This document shows positions 16,464-26,873 of a stretch of 64,000 bases of DNA, piece by piece. Numbering within the stretch: position 1 is the stretch's first letter; every line of letters starts with the position of its first letter. The position numbers and the translations under genes are program-made. The notes beneath the pieces were generated by a model. That model saw nothing but the letters and a program-made list of their open reading frames with translations. It ran no database searches and was not told the DNA's origin. The DNA comes from Arenibacter arenosicollis (GTDB lineage: Bacteria; Bacteroidota; Bacteroidia; Flavobacteriales; Flavobacteriaceae), in assembly GCF_014397245.1 (NCBI RefSeq), contig NZ_JACLHY010000006.1:124001-188000 (forward strand). The letters run 5' to 3'.

Positions 16464-16527
16464 CTTTTCAAATACAACAACTCAATAAATACATAACATC
16501 CTAATATAGGATATAACCCATTGAATT

Positions 16528-17595
16528 ATGAAAACGATTATTTATACAAAATACGTAAAAAATTTACTATTACTTGCATTTGTTCTTGCCTCAACATTAA
16601 CCTTTGCCCAGGAAGAAGAAAAGGAAGATAAAAAATTCACCATCAGCGGAAGTGTGGATGCTTATTATAGAACAAATTTAAATGGAGACAACGGTTTCGA
16701 CGATGCGTCTGGCGCCCCCAATGCTGCTCCTGGATCCTCTTTTGCCAATCTACCTGGTTTTGCTTTGGGCATGGCCAATGTAATAGCCGGTTACGAAGGC
16801 GAGGATGTAGGTTTCGTAGCAGACCTTGTTTTTGGACCTAGAGGAACGGATGCCATTTTTGCCTCTCCTTTATATTCTGCTACCGGAAATATTGTAAACC
16901 AGTTGTACGTATACTGGAATGTAAGTGAATCTGTGAAATTGACCTTTGGTAATTTTAATACTTTCTTAGGTTATGAAGTAATTTCCCCTGTAGCTAACTT
17001 TAACTATAGCACATCTTACTTATTTTCATATGGTCCTTTCTCACATACAGGCTTAAAAGCAGATTTTACCTTATCTGACGACTTTAGCTTAATGTTGGCC
17101 ATCATGAACCCTACCGATCAAACTGAATTGAATCCAACAGAAAAATATGCTTTTGGAGCTCAATTGGGTTATAGCGGTCAGTTCCTAAACTTGTTAGCGG
17201 ATGACGGGGCTTTCGAAATTGACTTCACAGGTGGCTTCGATTTGTCCGATGAATTCTTCTTGGGAATCAATGCAGCCCTTTATGACAATGACGATATTGG
17301 TTTTGCTGGTGTGGCTCTTTATCCACAATATGCTACTTCTGACAACTTTACCTTAGGACTAAGAGGTGAATATTTCGCTGAAACAGGAGACTATGGCGCA
17401 ATTGGAACAGGACTTGAAGATTCCAGTGTTTTTGCTGTAACGCTTACAGGAAGTGCCACTATAGGAAATTTAATAATCAAACCAGAATTGCGATTGGATA
17501 GCGCTTCTGATGATTCCTTTAGTTTCTTAGATACGGATTTGGCACCACAAAAGAGTTTATCCTCATTTGTTCTTGCCGCCGTATATTCTTTCTAA
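16528..17595 (+). CDS. Outer-membrane beta-barrel porin, BBP2/OmpL-like
   Basis: The 355-residue protein has a long signal peptide ending at TFAQ (near residue 27) and a barrel-like body. The stretch SGSVDAYYRTNLNG followed by LYVYWNVSESVKLTFGNFNTFLGYEVISP and YSTSYLFSYGPFSHTGLKA is the pattern of the putative beta-barrel porin-2 family. The C-terminus SFVLAAVYSF ends in Phe, as expected for a Bam substrate. It follows amtB after a strong hairpin. I infer that it may let small nitrogen compounds across the outer membrane; the sequence does not prove this. Confidence 0.82.
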   Translation: MKTIIYTKYVKNLLLLAFVLASTLTFAQEEEKEDKKFTISGSVDAYYRTNLNGDNGFDDASGAPNAAPGSSFANLPGFALGMANVIAGYEGEDVGFVADLVFGPRGTDAIFASPLYSATGNIVNQLYVYWNVSESVKLTFGNFNTFLGYEVISPVANFNYSTSYLFSYGPFSHTGLKADFTLSDDFSLMLAIMNPTDQTELNPTEKYAFGAQLGYSGQFLNLLADDGAFEIDFTGGFDLSDEFFLGINAALYDNDDIGFAGVALYPQYATSDNFTLGLRGEYFAETGDYGAIGTGLEDSSVFAVTLTGSATIGNLIIKPELRLDSASDDSFSFLDTDLAPQKSLSSFVLAAVYSF

Positions 17596-17618
17596 AAAAA
17601 ATTGAGTTTATTATTTAT

Positions 17619-17645
17619 AGCCCCGCTTAATGCGGGGCTTTTAAT
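17619..17645. terminator. Terminator between the porin and DUF1684 genes
   Basis: AGCCCCGC and GCGGGGCT pair over 8 bp with a five-base loop, followed by TTTTAATTTTT on the plus strand. Convergent genes lie on both sides. Confidence 0.85.
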
Positions 17646-17650
17646 TTTTA

Positions 17651-18289
17651 TCATTTTTTAAACGCCTTCACTCCTGCTAAAATTTCAATATCCAACCTAT
17701 TTTGCTTTGGAACCAAAGGACAGGAATACTTGGGATTATAAGCGCAATATGGATTATATGCCCTGTTAAAATCCAACAGAATGCTATCACCATCAGGGAT
17801 AGTCAAATCCAAATACCTACCTCCACCATAGGTTTCCTCTCCATTGGTAAGGTCCGCAAAGGGCAAAAACAAATAATCCTTATACTTCTCCTGCTGCATT
17901 AACTCCTGATTTTGATATACTTCCAATTTATGATTGCGACCATTTAAGATAAAAGTCACTACTCCATATACAACCTCCTCCGTCTGTCTTTCTGTGGTCG
18001 TTGGCATAAGGAAGGGCAAGGCTTCAGGTGTTCTAGTGAATTTTGCGGTTACCCTATATGTAGTATCGGGTTTATAAAAGTCCAAAGTCGTAAAATCCTT
18101 TCTAAACCTATCCGGTAAGGGTGAAGTTTCAGGGTCTTTGAATTCCTCATTTATTTTTTTCTGAAATTGCACTATATCTTCCAAAGAACTTGATTCCACA
18201 ACGGCCATTTTCCCCTGCACCTGGTCGTGATATCTTTTTTCCTTACAACCCAGAGTAAATAACACTAAAACCAAAAATAACTGCTTCAT
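17651..18289 (-). CDS. DUF1684 lipoprotein
   Basis: The 212-residue protein begins with a lipoprotein signal, MKQLFLVLVLFTLGC. The body shows LEVYQN, YLFLPFADLTNGEETYGGGRYLDL and FNRAYNPYCAYNPKYSCPLVPKQNRL, the diagnostic end of DUF1684. I chose the ATG at 18289 because it places the signal sequence first; an in-frame ATG 30 bases upstream is less likely. Role unknown; found in envelopes of Bacteroidota and other bacteria. Confidence 0.88.
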   Translation of the reverse strand: MKQLFLVLVLFTLGCKEKRYHDQVQGKMAVVESSSLEDIVQFQKKINEEFKDPETSPLPDRFRKDFTTLDFYKPDTTYRVTAKFTRTPEALPFLMPTTTERQTEEVVYGVVTFILNGRNHKLEVYQNQELMQQEKYKDYLFLPFADLTNGEETYGGGRYLDLTIPDGDSILLDFNRAYNPYCAYNPKYSCPLVPKQNRLDIEILAGVKAFKK

Positions 18290-18560
18290 TTTCCTGCTTT
18301 TGGCATAAAAATACAACATCCGTATTTCTGAATAAAAAATTTCTTGAAACCGACCAAGCCTAAGGTATTTTACGAACGGAAAACTACATACCAGAATCTA
18401 GGAAAATTTGTTTTAAAGGGTTTACAAATGAAGCATAAAAAACATCATTTTTATCCGGTTTATTTCCCAGTATCCAATGTAAATCAAAAGACATCCGATA
18501 ACCCAAGCCAAGGAACAAAGACAATGCTCCTAGCCATAAATTTCCAATAAGGCAGTGGCT

Positions 18561-19973
18561 TTATTCTTTAATGACATCATAACGGGCGTCCTTTAAATAT
18601 TTAGCCACAATCTCGTTGAACTCAGGGGTAATCCGTAGCAGGGCCGTACCTTCCAAACTATATAATTTAGCTTTATCGGCATATCCCTTTTTCAATAATT
18701 CCTCGAGATAAAACAATGATGTTCCATAGTCTTCCATTTGGGCACTGCTGGCTATTATTTTTAGATAATAACTATAGTCATAGGGATCTGTTATTGTTTT
18801 TAACATCCAAAGAAGGCTTAAAACTTCTTGATTAACCTGACTCCCCCCTCTAACTATATCTATATTATCTTCGATTAAAGCATTAACATAACCCAAAAGA
18901 CGCTTTCCCATTTCTCTTTCAGCCTCAATTTTGCTTTTATCATACTTCTTTAATTCCCCCATTTGGTATATCCACCAACCCAAATTATTGTAATTATAGG
19001 TAGCTAAATCCTCCTCCAAATAATAGACATAATCTTCCTTTATAAATGACTCCTTAAGCAAAGTATTGTTTTCATTGCGCGTCATCGTCTTAAAAACCTT
19101 GTCCTTTTTCAAATCTCGCTTTATTTTCTTCAAGGAATCGGTATCCTTGAACACCCTGTACACAGACATAACTTCCTCCAATAAATTATCTGCCTGAATT
19201 AAGCTGTTGGATCTTATTAAACGATTTATTTCCTGCAAATTTTGAGCATAGGCCCTATCCACATAAGCCTCATCCTTCCCAATTTTGCCCTTGGCCATGG
19301 CAGATAAGGTGAAGATTTCCAAGGCTTTATCCAGATATTGGGTAGGGGGCCACTCATGACCGCCGTTAAATAATAACAAATGATTAGGGAATTTTAATCT
19401 GCCAAGTACGGACTTCCCTATCAACATTTCGGGATAGGCATAATCCTCCTTACCAACAATTCCTACAAAGTGAAACAAATTGTTCCCGTCCAATATTTCC
19501 AAATTGGGATACCCTGTGCCACAGGAAATTACCCCGGTTATACCTTTTACAAAAATTGGAAGGACAGAGGCAAATCTGGCACCGCTATCAAATCCCGCAC
19601 TATAGGTTCTATCTTTTTGAATAGGCAATAGCGTGATAATTTCATTGAACATTCTCCCGGTTATGAGAATATTTTGGGAAGTGGTCAAAGTGTCGTTAAC
19701 ATTGTTTGATGCCGCTAAGATATACCCCTGCTTTTCTGCGGCATCTTTAAACATGCGAATGGCCTGTTTACCCCTTCCAGCCATGTCAAAAACAAAAAGA
19801 ATAGGCCAATTTTGGTCCATTTCAAAGCTAGTAGGAAGATATAGTGAAAAACTTTCCGATATGGAATCCTTCACAGCGATCGAATCCATCACAATACCTT
19901 TTTTCAAGGTTAACTGCTGGGAATTACCAAAAAAAACCGTCCCAAGGAACAGTAATATTATAAATTTCTTCAT
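18561..19973 (-). CDS. Secreted alpha/beta-hydrolase-like protein with altered nucleophile
   Basis: The 470-residue protein has a signal peptide (cut near GNSQ, residue 19). A region of about 200 residues is similar in layout to PHB-depolymerase-type esterases: PILFVFDMAGRGKQ, then YSAGFDSGARFA, and the histidine in LFNGGHEWPP. Where active members have G-x-S-x-G, this protein reads GFDSG (127-131), so Asp129 occupies the nucleophile position. The C-terminal half (about 240-470) is helical and TPR-like. The enzyme may be inactive, or the neighbouring Ser130 may serve. No operon partner. Confidence 0.7.
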   Translation of the reverse strand: MKKFIILLFLGTVFFGNSQQLTLKKGIVMDSIAVKDSISESFSLYLPTSFEMDQNWPILFVFDMAGRGKQAIRMFKDAAEKQGYILAASNNVNDTLTTSQNILITGRMFNEIITLLPIQKDRTYSAGFDSGARFASVLPIFVKGITGVISCGTGYPNLEILDGNNLFHFVGIVGKEDYAYPEMLIGKSVLGRLKFPNHLLLFNGGHEWPPTQYLDKALEIFTLSAMAKGKIGKDEAYVDRAYAQNLQEINRLIRSNSLIQADNLLEEVMSVYRVFKDTDSLKKIKRDLKKDKVFKTMTRNENNTLLKESFIKEDYVYYLEEDLATYNYNNLGWWIYQMGELKKYDKSKIEAEREMGKRLLGYVNALIEDNIDIVRGGSQVNQEVLSLLWMLKTITDPYDYSYYLKIIASSAQMEDYGTSLFYLEELLKKGYADKAKLYSLEGTALLRITPEFNEIVAKYLKDARYDVIKE

Positions 19974-20195
19974 AGACTTATTGTCATCAAATATCTAGCC
20001 AAATTAATAGAGTATGCCTAACCTTCCAACGTATACAGGATTCAGAAAGCTGATCTTTTAGGCAAAATTCTAACGCGGACTACTTTCCAAATAATCCGTT
20101 ACAATACATTAAATTAAATAATAAATACTTTAGCACCAAAAGGGTTAACCTGTTTTAGTGAAAAATTTCCTTGACAATATCTTTAAAACAACTCC

Positions 20196-20648
20196 TTAAG
20201 CTTCCCTTTTTCTTATAGGAGCATTGGAAACTACATCCGACAGGATAATATGGGTCCGGGTCTCTCCATATTGAATGAGCTTGTCTATAAATTTCTCCAA
20301 GTGAAATTGATCTTTTAGAACCACCAACATAATTATATTCTCATTTCCTGTAATCCGATAACAATTAACGACTTCTTCATATGTGTTTACAATTTCTAAA
20401 AATGGTCGTAATTTTCCCATAAAAGCACGTAGGGTAATTATGGCTTTTAACTGATATCCGGTGTGTGAATGGGACACTACAGCCTTGTACCCTGTAATAA
20501 CCCCGATATCTTCCATTTTTTTCACCCTTTCCGCCACCGCAGGAGGCGTTAGCCCCACTTTCCTTCCGATATTGGCAAAAGATTCCCGGGCATTTTCCTG
20601 TAGTAATTTTAAAATCTTCCAATTAAGGACATCTATCTTTGCATTCAA
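20196..20648 (-). CDS. Lrp/AsnC-family transcription regulator
   Basis: The 150-residue protein has an N-terminal winged helix-turn-helix (ILKLLQENARESFANIGRKVGLTPPAVAERVKKMEDIGVITGY) and a C-terminal RAM/ActD domain with the GNENIIMLVVLKD strand. Such proteins assemble as octamers and sense amino acids. The start is TTG at 20648; upstream in-frame codons reach a stop with no ATG. No target operon is obvious: the neighbours are a hydrolase-like gene and a divergent unknown gene. Confidence 0.93.
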   Translation of the reverse strand: MNAKIDVLNWKILKLLQENARESFANIGRKVGLTPPAVAERVKKMEDIGVITGYKAVVSHSHTGYQLKAIITLRAFMGKLRPFLEIVNTYEEVVNCYRITGNENIIMLVVLKDQFHLEKFIDKLIQYGETRTHIILSDVVSNAPIRKREA

Positions 20649-20767
20649 TATGTAAATGATTAAAATTATTAACTTTCAATAGCTAATGTACAATTTTACT
20701 TTATATTATAAATTCATATTCCTTAATTTCTACGTAATTTTATATAACAAAAGTTGTCATAAAAAAA

Positions 20768-21160
20768 ATGCCTTACAAAAACTTAAGTACGATTCCGATT
20801 TATCGCAAATCCTTGGATCTTTTACAGATGAGCAGGGAAATTGCTTCGTACCTATCTTACAATAAGGATTTGCTAAAGCTTTATCAATCCAACAGCCACC
20901 GGGATATTATGGTAGACTCCTTATTAACGGATTCCATTTTAATTCCTCAGCAAATAGCAGAAGCAGAGCGCTCCGATTGTCAAGCTGCTAGAATGAGAAG
21001 TGCCACTTTCATCAATGTTATCATAAGAAACATAAACTCCTATTGCACAGGTTTGGAAAAGGATGGGGTGAAGGAAAAAGAATACCTAAATCTTTTGAGA
21101 AGCGAAATAAAAAGTTTCCGAAGATTGTACAAAGTATGGAGGCGTTCTATTCGGAGTTAA
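20768..21160 (+). CDS. Unknown helical protein, possibly a four-helix bundle
   Basis: The 130-residue basic protein looks fully helical, with a start, IPIYRKSLDLLQMSREIASYL, and a regular charged pattern faintly like the S23-ribosomal-protein-type four-helix bundle group. The match is by eye only and weak. It diverges from the Lrp gene. Function unknown. Confidence 0.55.
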   Translation: MPYKNLSTIPIYRKSLDLLQMSREIASYLSYNKDLLKLYQSNSHRDIMVDSLLTDSILIPQQIAEAERSDCQAARMRSATFINVIIRNINSYCTGLEKDGVKEKEYLNLLRSEIKSFRRLYKVWRRSIRS

Positions 21161-21274
21161 GATCTCTTTACCACAAACTCTTCATTCCAAATAAAGTCGG
21201 TTACCCGAACTACAAACCTTTCAAGGAATTACAAAATCCTTCAAGAGGCCGAAATCTCTTTTTAATAGACTGAA

Positions 21275-24200
21275 TCACATATTCCTCCTATACTGCCCTC
21301 CCACGCCAAACAATGCTTTGGTAATTTGCCCTAAGGAACAGAACTTGGTAACCTCCATAAGCTTTTCAAAAATATTATCGTTTTTAATGGCCACCATCTG
21401 TAATTCTTCCAATTGCTGTCTTGCCGAATCGCCCATCATAGCATGTAAATTTTCCAAAGTACCAATTTGAGCCTTCTTTTCCGCCTCAGTGGCCCGGATT
21501 ACCTCTGCTGGTAAAATTGTAGGCGACCCTTTGGAGCTTAAAAAGGTATTCACCCCAATAATAGGAAATTCCCCATTGTGCTTTAGAGTCTCATAATATA
21601 GGCTCTCCTCCTGAATTTTAGATCTTTGATACATGGTCTCCATAGCGCCCAACACTCCCCCTCGCTCCGTGATACGGTCAAATTCCAACAATACGGCCTC
21701 CTCTACTAGATCCGTCAATTCTTCAATTATAAAGGAACCCTGTAATGGATTTTCGTTTTTAGTCAAGCCCAATTCCTTGTCTATTATCAATTGAATGGCC
21801 ATGGCCCTTCGTACAGACTCCTCAGTGGGAGTGGTAATTGCCTCATCATAGGCGTTTGTATGCAAAGAATTACAATTATCATAGATGGCGTATAGTGCCT
21901 GCAAAGTAGTACGGATATCGTTAAAATCTATTTCCTGGGCATGTAAGCTACGCCCTGAAGTCTGTATATGATACTTTAACATCTGTGCCCTGGAATCTGC
22001 CCCATATTTAAGATTCATTGCTTTTGCCCATATCCTACGGGCAACCCTGCCAATTACAGCATATTCGGGATCGACTCCATTGGAAAAGAAAAAGGACAGA
22101 TTGGGTCCAAATTTATTGATATCCATACCCCTACTCAGATAATACTCCACAAAGGTAAAACCGTTGGATAGGGTAAATGCCAATTGGGTAATGGGATTGG
22201 CTCCTGCCTCGGCAATATGATAACCTGAAATAGATACCGAATAAAAATTGCGCACCTCGTTCTTTATAAAGTATTCCTGAACATCGCCCATTAGGCGCAG
22301 GGCAAATTCCGTTGAAAAAATGCATGTATTTTGGGCCTGATCCTCTTTTAAGATATCTGCTTGTACCGTTCCCCTTACTTTATTCAAGGTTTTGGTCTTT
22401 ATTTCAGCATATACATTGCTTGGCAAAACTTGATCACCGGTAATACCTAAAAGCATTAGCCCCAAACCATTATTACCTTCGGGCAGATTACCTATGTATT
22501 TTGGTCTCTCCATGCCCTTTCCCTTATAAATAGCAGCTATCTTCTGTTCAACCTCTTTTTCCAATCTATTTTTAATAATATACTTTTCACAATTTTGATC
22601 AATGGCGGCATTCATAAAATAGCCTAATAACATAGGGGCGGGGCCATTGATGGTCATACTTACAGAGGTTGCAGGACTACACAGATCGAAGCCTGAATAC
22701 AACTTTTTGGCATCGTCCAAACAGCAGACAGAAACTCCTGCATTACCAATTTTACCATAGATATCCGGTCTGTAATCGGGATCATGACCATAAAGGGTTA
22801 CCGAATCAAAGGCAGTGGATAAACGCTTGGCAGGCAATCCTAAACTAACATAATGAAAACGTCTGTTCGTACGTTCGGGACCACCCTCTCCGGCAAACAT
22901 CCTAGCTGGATCCTCTTCTGTTCTCTTAAATGGATAAAGTCCGGCAGTGTAGGGAAACTCCCCGGGAACGTTTTCCTGAAGGATCCAGCTAAGAATATCT
23001 CCCCATGCCTTATATTTTGGCAGTGCTATTTTGGGAATATTCGTTTGCGCCAAGGATTTGGTATGTGTTTCAATTTTAATTTCCTTACCCCTTACGTTAA
23101 AGTTGAAGACTTCCGATCTGTAGTCTTGAACCTTTTTTTCCCAATTCGTAATAAGCTCCCAGTTGTAGGGATCTAAATTCATTTTAATTTTATCGAATTC
23201 TTTGAACAAGAGCTCCAACAATTGTTTTTTATCATCTGGCGTGATCAACTTTAGGATGCCTTCTGTGTTTAAACCGCTTTTCTTGAGAAACCCACCAAAA
23301 TCCACATTGGCCTCCGCTCCGGATATAGACTGAATGGTTAAAAAAATACCATATAATCTTTGGGCCAAGTCTGCTTGATAAACGGCCCTCTTATCATAAG
23401 CCCTGTTGTTTTCTGCTATTTCGGATAAGTAACGAGTACGGGAAGGAGGTATTATAAAAATCTTTTGGGCATCGGTATCGGCAATTTCGAAAAGGGAATT
23501 CAAAGCCGTTCCTGTTTTCGCAACCAACTTGTCCATGACCGACTTATACAGCCGGTTCATACCGGGGTCATTGAATTGTGAGGCAATGGTTCCAAGAATA
23601 GGTAGCTCATCCTGATCAGCCTCCCACAGTCCATGATTGCGCACATATTGCTTTTTTACATCCCTCAGGGCATCCGAGGCTCCTCTTTTATCAAATTTGT
23701 TAATGGCCACTATATCGGCAAAATCCAACATGTCTATTTTTTCCAACTGCGTAGCTGCACCAAATTCGGGTGTCATCACATAAAGCGAAACATCGCTGTG
23801 CTCAATTATCTCCGTATCCGATTGTCCTATTCCCGAAGTTTCCAAAATAATTAAGTCGAACCCTGCCAACTTTAAAACTTGTACGGCTTCATCCACATGT
23901 TTGGACAAGGCCAAATTGGATTGCCGGGTGGCCAAAGAACGCATGTAGACTCGGGGATCATTGATGGCATTCATGCGAATACGGTCTCCCAACAAGGCAC
24001 CTCCGGTTTTTCTTTTAGAGGGATCCACAGAAATTATTCCAATAGTTTTACTGGGGAAATCCACTAAAAATCTTCGAACCAATTCATCCACCAAACTAGA
24101 TTTCCCTGCACCTCCAGTTCCTGTAACTCCTAGTACCGGCACAGCGCTATCCACTGGCTCCAGACCTGAAAAGATCTGTTTAAATTCGCCATGCCTGTTT

Positions 24201-24733
24201 TCTGCCAAGGTAATTAGCCTTGCTATGGCATTTACATTCTTATCCTTTAGGAATTGGATGAAAGTATGGCCTTTCTCAATTATAAAGGAAGGAATAGGAA
24301 AATCGCTTTGCCGTACCAAATCATTTATCATTCCCTGTAGACCCATAGTCCTGCCATCATCCGGGGAATATATTCGAGTTATACCATAGTCCATCAATTC
24401 CTTGATTTCTTCAGGCAGAATAACCCCGCCACCACCTCCAAAAATCTTAATGTGGTCTGCTCCTCTTTCCTTTAAAAGATCATGCATGTATTTGAAATAC
24501 TCATTATGCCCCCCTTGGTATGAAGTTATGGCTATGGCATTTACATCTTCCTGAATGGCACAATCCACAACTTCCGAGACACTTCGGTCATGACCTAAAT
24601 GTATTACTTCCACACCGGTAGACTGAATTATACGTCGCATCATATTGATTGCAGCATCATGACCGTCAAAAAGAGATGCTGCAGTTACAATACGGACTTT
24701 ATTTTTTGGAATATATGGTGGCTTTTGCTTCAT
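21275..24733 (-). CDS. icmF: Fused isobutyryl-CoA mutase IcmF
   Basis: The 1152-residue fusion starts with a cobalamin-binding domain (about 12-140) with DGHDAA at 23-28, His25 being the lower cobalt ligand. A MeaI-type G-protein chaperone domain follows, with Walker [13 protein letters not shown] at 202-213. The C-terminal half is the acyl-CoA mutase TIM barrel ([39 protein letters not shown]). [15 protein letters not shown] carries Gln where methylmalonyl-CoA mutases have Arg, and PFKR replaces their Tyr region, so isobutyryl/n-butyryl-CoA (or a related branched acyl-CoA) is more likely than methylmalonyl-CoA. It is transcribed alone. Confidence 0.93.
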   Translation of the reverse strand: MKQKPPYIPKNKVRIVTAASLFDGHDAAINMMRRIIQSTGVEVIHLGHDRSVSEVVDCAIQEDVNAIAITSYQGGHNEYFKYMHDLLKERGADHIKIFGGGGGVILPEEIKELMDYGITRIYSPDDGRTMGLQGMINDLVRQSDFPIPSFIIEKGHTFIQFLKDKNVNAIARLITLAENRHGEFKQIFSGLEPVDSAVPVLGVTGTGGAGKSSLVDELVRRFLVDFPSKTIGIISVDPSKRKTGGALLGDRIRMNAINDPRVYMRSLATRQSNLALSKHVDEAVQVLKLAGFDLIILETSGIGQSDTEIIEHSDVSLYVMTPEFGAATQLEKIDMLDFADIVAINKFDKRGASDALRDVKKQYVRNHGLWEADQDELPILGTIASQFNDPGMNRLYKSVMDKLVAKTGTALNSLFEIADTDAQKIFIIPPSRTRYLSEIAENNRAYDKRAVYQADLAQRLYGIFLTIQSISGAEANVDFGGFLKKSGLNTEGILKLITPDDKKQLLELLFKEFDKIKMNLDPYNWELITNWEKKVQDYRSEVFNFNVRGKEIKIETHTKSLAQTNIPKIALPKYKAWGDILSWILQENVPGEFPYTAGLYPFKRTEEDPARMFAGEGGPERTNRRFHYVSLGLPAKRLSTAFDSVTLYGHDPDYRPDIYGKIGNAGVSVCCLDDAKKLYSGFDLCSPATSVSMTINGPAPMLLGYFMNAAIDQNCEKYIIKNRLEKEVEQKIAAIYKGKGMERPKYIGNLPEGNNGLGLMLLGITGDQVLPSNVYAEIKTKTLNKVRGTVQADILKEDQAQNTCIFSTEFALRLMGDVQEYFIKNEVRNFYSVSISGYHIAEAGANPITQLAFTLSNGFTFVEYYLSRGMDINKFGPNLSFFFSNGVDPEYAVIGRVARRIWAKAMNLKYGADSRAQMLKYHIQTSGRSLHAQEIDFNDIRTTLQALYAIYDNCNSLHTNAYDEAITTPTEESVRRAMAIQLIIDKELGLTKNENPLQGSFIIEELTDLVEEAVLLEFDRITERGGVLGAMETMYQRSKIQEESLYYETLKHNGEFPIIGVNTFLSSKGSPTILPAEVIRATEAEKKAQIGTLENLHAMMGDSARQQLEELQMVAIKNDNIFEKLMEVTKFCSLGQITKALFGVGGQYRRNM

Positions 24734-24988
24734 AATAACAATACTATTTCCCTTTTAAGGATTAAATGAAAATCACCTTTTATGCAATTGTTCCCCACAG
24801 TGGTTATTGGAGGTATTGAAATAAATAGGTGCACACATTTTAATAGACAAAAAAAGGACAATTAATCGGGTGCAATTTAGCGAAATCGCAAATTATATAG
24901 CCATAAAATTAGAATATTATAAAAATACCCCGCAACCAGAGTACTTCATTCCTAAAATCCTAATTTTACGGCATAAAACAAATAAATC

Positions 24989-25840
24989 TTGAAGACAACC
25001 ATCCTTATAAATTGCCCCGACCAATCCGGAATAATAAGTTCTGTAACTGGATTTATACATAAAAAAGGGGGCAATATTATTTATATAGACCAGCACGTGG
25101 ATAAAGAAGCTGGTGTTTTTTTCATGAGACTGGAAAGTGATTTTGAAAAGAACATTCCGGCGGTGAAAAATTTGAAACAAGAATTCGATATGGAATTGGC
25201 CCAGCCCTACCACATGGAGTGGAGTTTACATTTGGGGTCTTTTAAGCCAAAAATGGCCCTTTTCGTTTCCAAATACAATCATTGCTTATACGATTTGCTA
25301 AGCAGGTACAACTCAGGTGAATTGGAGGTTGAAATCCCCTTTATCCTTAGTAATCACAGTGATTTGGAATATGTTGCCAAACAATTCGATATTCCCTTTT
25401 TCCATATACCGGTAACAAAAAATACCAAAAGTGAAGCTGAAAATCGTCAACTGGCCCTTTTAAAAGAATATCAAATAGATTTTATTGTATTGGCCAGATA
25501 TATGCAAATTGTAACTGGCAAAGTAATAGACCACTATCCCAATAAAATTATCAACATACACCATTCCTTTCTTCCCGCATTTGCCGGTGCCAAGCCTTAC
25601 CATGCTGCCTTTGAAAGAGGCGTTAAAATTATTGGGGCTACGAGCCATTATGTTACGGAGGAACTGGATGCCGGACCCATAATAGAGCAGGACGTTACTA
25701 CTGTAACCCATGCGCATAGCATTAAGGATTTTATAACCAAGGGACGGGATTTGGAAAAAATTGTACTGTCTCGGGCGGTAAAGCTTCATATTAGAAGGAA
25801 AACTATGGTCTATAACAACAAGACTGTAATTTTCTCTTAG
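24989..25840 (+). CDS. purU: Formyltetrahydrofolate deformylase
   Basis: The 283-residue enzyme splits 10-formyl-THF to formate and THF, balancing the one-carbon pool. An N-terminal ACT domain (ILINCPDQSGIISSVTGFIHKKGGNI) precedes a formyltransferase-like domain with the Asn-His-Asp set in NIHHSFLPAFAGAKPYHAAF..GVKIIGATSHYVTEELDAGPII. The start is the TTG at 24989; no in-frame ATG lies nearby, and the family N-terminus is complete from there. Confidence 0.95.
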   Translation: MKTTILINCPDQSGIISSVTGFIHKKGGNIIYIDQHVDKEAGVFFMRLESDFEKNIPAVKNLKQEFDMELAQPYHMEWSLHLGSFKPKMALFVSKYNHCLYDLLSRYNSGELEVEIPFILSNHSDLEYVAKQFDIPFFHIPVTKNTKSEAENRQLALLKEYQIDFIVLARYMQIVTGKVIDHYPNKIINIHHSFLPAFAGAKPYHAAFERGVKIIGATSHYVTEELDAGPIIEQDVTTVTHAHSIKDFITKGRDLEKIVLSRAVKLHIRRKTMVYNNKTVIFS

Positions 25841-25895
25841 CCCAAGTACTAAATTCCTATAGCTTAAGTTATAGTTATAACCTTAAAATTTAGAA

Positions 25896-26597
25896 ATGAA
25901 GAAATTATTATTAGCTCTAGTCCTATTTCAATTCGTTGGATGTTCGGAATTACAACAGGTGGTGAATCAATTACCGCAAGGTGGAGCCGTTGGCAATGAC
26001 GAAATTGCAAACGGCCTTAGAGAAGCCCTCAATATGGGTATTGATAAACAGGTTAGTAAACTAACACAAACTGATGGTTTTTTCAATAACGAACTAGTAA
26101 AAATTATGCTTCCCGAGGAATTACAAAAAGTGGACAAGACCCTGCGGGATATAGGCCTTTCCAATTTAGCCGATGAAGGACTTAAAATACTGAATAGGGC
26201 AGCCGAGGATGCCGTTAAGGAAGCAACGCCCATATTCGTGAACGCCGTTAAGGGCATCACCTTTAATGATGCCAAAAACATCTTATTGGGTTCGGATAAC
26301 GCGGCCACCATGTACCTTACCAACGCTACGCAAACAGAACTTTACAACAAATTTAATCCTGTTATTAACAATTCATTTGAAAAAGTGGGGGCAGATAAAA
26401 TATGGAGTAATCTGATTACCAGATACAACAGCATTCCCCTGACCAATAATGTTAATCCAGATCTAACAGATTATGTTACCCAAGAGGCTTTGGATGGCGT
26501 TTTTACAATGATTGCCGTGGAAGAAAAAGAAATAAGGACCAAGGCATCTTCTAGAACCACAGCTGTTTTAAAAAAGGTTTTTGCACTGCAGGATTAA
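25896..26597 (+). CDS. DUF4197 lipoprotein
   Basis: The 233-residue protein has a lipoprotein signal (MKKLLLALVLFQFVGC). The body is the DUF4197 pattern: EIANGLREALNMGIDKQVSKLTQTDGFFNN, IMLPEELQKVDKTLRDIGLSNLADEGLKILNRAAEDA and a C-terminal DYVTQEALDGVFTMIAVEEKEIR. It is helical throughout. Role unknown. It follows purU by 55 bases, perhaps on the same transcript. Confidence 0.9.
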   Translation: MKKLLLALVLFQFVGCSELQQVVNQLPQGGAVGNDEIANGLREALNMGIDKQVSKLTQTDGFFNNELVKIMLPEELQKVDKTLRDIGLSNLADEGLKILNRAAEDAVKEATPIFVNAVKGITFNDAKNILLGSDNAATMYLTNATQTELYNKFNPVINNSFEKVGADKIWSNLITRYNSIPLTNNVNPDLTDYVTQEALDGVFTMIAVEEKEIRTKASSRTTAVLKKVFALQD

Positions 26598-26747
26598 AGG
26601 TGTAGGATTTATAGGAAATTGATACAATAAATCTATTTTATAATCGTTACAATGATATAAGTCTTGATGACAACCTATAAATTGCCAAAATAACAATACA
26701 GATATAAAATAAAAGTTTGAGTTAGTATTTTTTGAGTTAGTTAGTTT

Positions 26748-26777
26748 AAAACCGGTGGGAGCACCGGTTTTTTTTGT
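26748..26777. terminator. Terminator between the DUF4197 and hydrolase genes
   Basis: AACCGGTG and CACCGGTT form an 8-bp stem with a four-base loop, followed by TTTTTTT on the plus strand and preceded by AAA. It closes a 150-base untranslated tail after DUF4197 in which I see no gene. Confidence 0.85.
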
Positions 26778-26873
26778 TTTAATAGTGGTTAATGTAGATT
26801 AAAAACCATGTCCACAAAAGGTATAACTTCTATAAATGAAATTTCAGAAGTTAATTACAATAATACCTTTGAT

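Noticed and set aside
18344-18550. A 68-codon frame between DUF1684 and the hydrolase-like gene
   Set aside because: No promoter, ribosome site or protein-like composition; the region looks like plain spacer.
21043-21273. A 76-codon frame overlapping the end of the helical-protein gene
   Set aside because: It lies out of frame over the conserved-looking helical gene and runs into spacer; composition is not protein-like.
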